Of a stretch of DNA of 64,000 nt, positions 61,047-64,000 are shown piece by piece. The position numbers and the translations under genes are program-made. Position 1 is the first letter of the stretch; every line of letters starts with the position of its first letter. Source of the DNA: Oceanithermus desulfurans (lineage in GTDB: Bacteria; Deinococcota; Deinococci; Deinococcales; Marinithermaceae); contig NZ_JACHEZ010000004.1 in the NCBI RefSeq assembly GCF_014201675.1, positions 186,001-250,000 of the forward strand, read 5' to 3'. Under the pieces are notes generated by a model, which was not told the DNA's origin, made no database searches, and saw only the letters and a list, made by a program, of their open reading frames with translations.

Positions 61047-61845
61047 ACCCCAGGCGTTCGTAGAGGGCGATGGCCGCCTTTTCGTGGTCGTGGGCGCGCA
61101 CCTTGAGCTCGCGGGCGCCGCCGCCGAAGGCGTAGTCCGCCGCCGCGGCCAGCAGCGCCCGGCCCACGCCGCGGCCCCTGGCCTCGGGGACGACGCCCAG
61201 GTAGGCGATCTCGGCGGCGTCGGGGGTGGTTTCCAGCTCCACCAGCCCCACCGGCCGCTCCCCTTCGAAGGCGTACCACAGGTGCACGTCGGGGCGCTGG
61301 AAGTGCTCGATCAGCTCGAGCGCCGACCAGCCCAGGCGCAGGCTCCAGGTGTCCTCGCTGCTGCGGTAGAGCTCGCAGTAGACCTCGGGGTCCAGGTTCT
61401 CCACCCGCTCGAGGCGCACCCCTGCGGGCGGGGGGTAGGCGAGGTCGCGCGGGGGCGTGGTGAAGAAGTAGGAGGTGTGCACGGGCGCGTAGCCCCACGT
61501 CTGCAGCGCCGCGCGCAGGCTGCGGTTGGCCTCGTGCGGGAAGGCGTAGAGGGTGTGCCAGCCGCGGGCCGCCGCCTCGCGGTCGGCGTGTTCGAGGAGG
61601 GGCGCGGGGTCGGCCTCGCGCACCAGCGGCCCCTCGAGGGCGCCGCCCTGGCGGAAGGGGTAGAGGGCGGCGTAGCCGGCGAGGCGCTCGCCCAGCTCCA
61701 GGACCCACCCCTCGTCGGCGGCCCACCAGAGCTCGTCCTCGCTGCGGGCTTCGGGCGCGAGCACCCGGCGGGCGGGGTCGGCGTCCATCCAGCGCAGCAG
61801 CGCGAGCAGACCGCCAAGGTCTTCGGGGCGCACCGGCCGTACCAT
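61000..61845 (-). CDS. GNAT acetyltransferase
   Basis: 281 residues. The C-terminal half is a GNAT domain with AEIAYLGVVPEARGRGVGRA, the acetyl-CoA loop, and ALYERLGFKLAD. The N-terminal half looks like a second, degenerate GNAT domain (VRPVRPEDLGGLLALLRWMD), as in tandem GNAT proteins. Substrate unknown. Confidence 0.9.
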   Translation of the reverse strand: MVRPVRPEDLGGLLALLRWMDADPARRVLAPEARSEDELWWAADEGWVLELGERLAGYAALYPFRQGGALEGPLVREADPAPLLEHADREAAARGWHTLYAFPHEANRSLRAALQTWGYAPVHTSYFFTTPPRDLAYPPPAGVRLERVENLDPEVYCELYRSSEDTWSLRLGWSALELIEHFQRPDVHLWYAFEGERPVGLVELETTPDAAEIAYLGVVPEARGRGVGRALLAAAADYAFGGGARELKVRAHDHEKAAIALYERLGFKLADAVVTYAKELG

Positions 61846-61870
61846 GGTTGCCTTGATTGTAGCACCGCCC

Positions 61871-62497
61871 TCAGCCGTTCAGACGCGCCAGCACGCCGTC
61901 CGCGCCGTAGAAGCGCAGCTCGGTCCAGGCGGCGTAGTCCTGCTCCAGCCGCAGCCCTTCCGCGAGCGGCAGGAAGGGGAGGGCGAGGCGCAGCGCCACC
62001 CGGTTCACCGTGCAGTTGCCCACCAGGACCACGTCCCCGCCCGGGTGCCGCTCGAGGAGCCGTTCCAGCAGCGGGCGGGTCCGCCGCTCCACGTCGACCA
62101 GGCTTTCGCCCCCCGGGGGCGCGAAACCTGCCTCGTCGTGCTTCCAGCGCTCCACGTCGGCGGGCCAGCGCCGGCGCACCGTCGCGAAGTCCAGCCCCTC
62201 CCAGTCGCCCCAGGCGCGTTCCCGCAGCCCCGGCTCGAGGGTGTAGGGTGCGCCCAGCCGCTCGGCGAGGAGCCGCGCCGCCTCGGTTTCGGCGAGGCTG
62301 TCGGGGGCGTAGACGTGGGTTACCGCCGCCTCCAGCCGGGCGGCCAGGCCCGCGAGCGCGTCCCGGCCGGCGGGCGTCAGCGGCCGGCCGGGGTGGCTGT
62401 AGAGCACGCCGCGCGGGTTTTCCACCGGTCCCGCGCGCGTGAGCCAGAGCCGCGTCGGCGGCGGGGCGCCGTCCAGGAAGCGCGCGAGCATACCCAT
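61871..62497 (-). CDS. Histidine-phosphatase fold protein lacking both catalytic histidines
   Basis: 208 residues with the overall histidine (phosphoglycerate mutase-like) phosphatase pattern: HPGRPLTPAGRDALAGLAAR, YAPDSLAETEAARLLAERL, LRERAWGDWEGL. The RHG motif reads TRAG (Ala22 replaces the phosphorylated His), and the second His motif reads VGNCTVNR (Asn161). The acidic WGDWEG is kept. The gene starts 7 nt after GATAAT, so it is probably leaderless. It is either a pseudo-enzyme or a protein binding phosphates without hydrolysis. Confidence 0.85.
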   Translation of the reverse strand: MGMLARFLDGAPPPTRLWLTRAGPVENPRGVLYSHPGRPLTPAGRDALAGLAARLEAAVTHVYAPDSLAETEAARLLAERLGAPYTLEPGLRERAWGDWEGLDFATVRRRWPADVERWKHDEAGFAPPGGESLVDVERRTRPLLERLLERHPGGDVVLVGNCTVNRVALRLALPFLPLAEGLRLEQDYAAWTELRFYGADGVLARLNG

Positions 62498-62503
62498 GAG
62501 GGC

Positions 62504-62523
62504 ATTATCCCACGGCGTATAAA
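62504..62523. promoter_or_regulatory. Divergent leaderless-type promoters
   Basis: On the minus strand GATAAT sits 6 nt before ATG 62497; on the plus strand TATAAA sits about 8 nt before ATG 62532. Both genes lack a ribosome site. No convincing -35 elements are seen. Confidence 0.55.
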
Positions 62524-62531
62524 ATGGGCGA

Positions 62532-63479
62532 ATGGACCCCGCGGTCATCATCGTGAACCCGGCGGCCGGCCGCGGCCGGGTCGGGGGGCAGCTCGCGCGC
62601 ATCCAGGCCTGGGTGCGCAGCTGGGCGCCCGAGGTGCCCGTCTGGGTCACCGAAGGCCCCGGCCACGCCAGCGAGCTGACCCGGCGGGCCCCGCCGGACG
62701 CGCGGGTGGTGGCCGTGGGCGGCGACGGTACCGCCCACGAGGTGGTGCGGGCGCTCGGTCCCGGCCAGGTGCTGGGGCTGGTGCCGGTGGGCTCGGGCAA
62801 CGACATCGCGCGCATGGCGGGGCTGCGCCGCGTCGGGCTCGAGCGCGCGCTCGCCACCGCGCTCTGGGGCGGGATCGTGCGCTACGACCGCGGGATCGTC
62901 GATGGGGAGCCCTTCGCCTCCAGCGCCACCGCCGGCCTTGACGCCGCCGTGGCGCGGCGCGCCTTCGCCGCGCCCCGTTACCTGCGCGGCCTGCCGCGTT
63001 ACCTGTGGGCGCTGGTCGCGGAGCTGCGGGGACTGGCGCTGCCCGAAACGCGCATCGAGGTTGACCGCGAGGAGGTTTACGCCGGGCCCATGCTGCTCGC
63101 CGCGGTGATGAACAGCGCGACCTACGGCGGGGGCTTTCCCATCGCGCCGATGGCGCGGCCCGACGACGGGCGGCTCGAGCTCGTCTGGGCGGGAGCCTTC
63201 ACCCGCCTCGGGGTCCTGGGCATCCTGCCGCGGCTGCTCGCCGGCCGCCACCTCGGCCACCCCCGGATCGGCCACCGCTCCGGGGTGCAATTTCGCCTGA
63301 GCTTCGACCGGCCGGTGCCGATTCAGGCGGACGGCGAGGTCCTCCCGGAACGGGCCGAGATCGAGGTCGTGATCGAGCCTGCGGCCCTGCCGATCGCCGC
63401 CGACCCCGGCGCCCGCGAGGGCACCCCGGCGCTGGAGGAGGCGCGGCCGGTCACGGCCATGCCCGAGCCCACCGTCTAG
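62532..63479 (+). CDS. Diacylglycerol kinase-family lipid kinase
   Basis: 315 residues: IIVNPAAGRGRVGGQL, the nucleotide-binding VVAVGGDGTAHEVVRALG, VPVGSGNDIAR, and a C-terminal beta domain with PIQADGEVLPERAEIEV. It phosphorylates diacylglycerol or a related lipid (DagK/YegS group). The stop overlaps the convergent bshA stop. Confidence 0.93.
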   Translation: MDPAVIIVNPAAGRGRVGGQLARIQAWVRSWAPEVPVWVTEGPGHASELTRRAPPDARVVAVGGDGTAHEVVRALGPGQVLGLVPVGSGNDIARMAGLRRVGLERALATALWGGIVRYDRGIVDGEPFASSATAGLDAAVARRAFAAPRYLRGLPRYLWALVAELRGLALPETRIEVDREEVYAGPMLLAAVMNSATYGGGFPIAPMARPDDGRLELVWAGAFTRLGVLGILPRLLAGRHLGHPRIGHRSGVQFRLSFDRPVPIQADGEVLPERAEIEVVIEPAALPIAADPGAREGTPALEEARPVTAMPEPTV

Positions 63480-64000
63480 CCGCCGCGGTACAGCTCCAGG
63501 TAGCGGTCGACGACGGCCTCGGGGTCGAAGCGCTCCCGGGCGTCAGCGCGCGCCGCCCGTCGCATCGCGGCCAGGCGGTCGGGGTCGGCCAGCAGCTCGG
63601 CGCTGGCGCCCGCCTGGCCGTAGACGTCGCCCAGCTCGACGAGCCAGCCGGTCTCGCCGTGGCGCACGACCTCGCTGAGGCCGCCCACGCGCGCGGCCAC
63701 CACGGGCACCCCCGACGCCAGCGCCTCGAGCGCGGCGAGGCCGAAGGACTCTTCCTGGGAGTGCAGCCAGAACAGGTCGGCCGCCCCGACCACCTCCTCG
63801 GGGTGGGGCGTGGGCGGCAGGAAGCGGACCCGCTCGCGCACCCCCAGCTCGCGCGCCACCCGGGCGGCCTCCGGCCGCTCGGGCCCCTCGCCGAGGAAGA
63901 CCAGCCGCGCCCGCACCCCCAACCGCAGCAGGTGGGCGAAGGCGCGCACCAGGTCGGGGGTGCGCTTGATGGGGCGGAAGTTGGAGGCGTGCACGATCAT
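63476..64000 (-). CDS. bshA: BshA-like glycosyltransferase, C-terminal part
   Basis: 174 residues of a GT4 enzyme continuing beyond the right edge. IVHASNFRPIKRTPDLVRAF, LVFLGEGPE, and WLHSQEESFGLAALEALASG with GVPVVAARVGGLSEVV match BshA, which joins UDP-GlcNAc and L-malate in the first step of bacillithiol synthesis. The Glu pair in EESFGLAALE is the donor site. The bacillithiol assignment rests on the SNFRP and QEESFGLAALE motifs. Confidence 0.85.
   Translation of the reverse strand: MIVHASNFRPIKRTPDLVRAFAHLLRLGVRARLVFLGEGPERPEAARVARELGVRERVRFLPPTPHPEEVVGAADLFWLHSQEESFGLAALEALASGVPVVAARVGGLSEVVRHGETGWLVELGDVYGQAGASAELLADPDRLAAMRRAARADARERFDPEAVVDRYLELYRGG

Overview
The window is a GC-rich bacterial chromosome segment with very dense, often overlapping genes. 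It most resembles a thermophilic member of the Deinococcota (Thermaceae, Oceanithermus/Marinithermus-like). The reasons are the Taq-type M32 carboxypeptidase, the type IV pilin/type II secretion gene set, a BshA-like glycosyltransferase, and several leaderless-type promoters with a TANNNT element 5-8 nt before ATG. The genus is an inference; no rRNA is present.

Layout. 1-9.7 kb: sugar and peptide use (PfkB kinase end, GH31 glucosidase, PfkB-like protein, M32 carboxypeptidase, oligopeptide ABC transporter, M20 peptidase). 9.7-13.8 kb: an AT-richer accessory island of unrecognised lipoprotein, secreted and membrane genes. It is punctuated by two diverged copies of the 3' end of the M20 gene and by two promoters carrying G16 tracts. 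13.8-18.4 kb: SPW-repeat protein and TetR regulator, ABC-2 exporter, DJ-1/PfpI, Nudix and MazG genes. 18.4-25.9 kb: a type II secretion/type IV pilus-like system (prepilin peptidase, pilins, fused PilM/PilN-like protein, GspE and GspF, PilO-like). 26-36.7 kb: unknown protein, proline-rich leader peptide with a GAF-GGDEF-EAL protein, tRNA-Arg, SDR, radical SAM, tRNA-Ala, then rplU-rpmA-obgE-nadD-yqeK-LCP-rsfS-yraN. 36.7-56.4 kb: a large copper/envelope-stress region with two two-component systems, CueP, multicopper oxidase, CopB and CopA-glutaredoxin ATPases, DUF302, PspA, DOMON, rhodanese, YceI and a pentaheme cytochrome. 56.4-64 kb: HU, PlsC, endonuclease V, an SIS-type isomerase, a second small AT-richer insertion flanked by a perfect 76-bp repeat, and assorted enzymes ending in a partial bshA.

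How the parts work together. The most novel region is the 9.7-13.8 kb island. Two about 250-bp leaders are homologous end to end. Each starts at an M20 stop codon, carries TTGACA, a 16-G tract and an ACAAACC/GGTTTGT palindrome, and drives an unrelated exported protein followed by a small membrane protein. This looks like an array of exchangeable, possibly phase-variable exported-protein cassettes that grew by recombination through the tail of the neighbouring core gene. The copper region shows a second organising principle. Six promoters share a tandem 11-bp-spaced hexamer (C/G)TTTAC-N5-(C/G)TT(T/A)AC placed exactly 10 nt before the -10 position, which defines a candidate regulon of the local OmpR-type regulators. 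Both copper ATPase genes additionally have CsoR-like palindromes.
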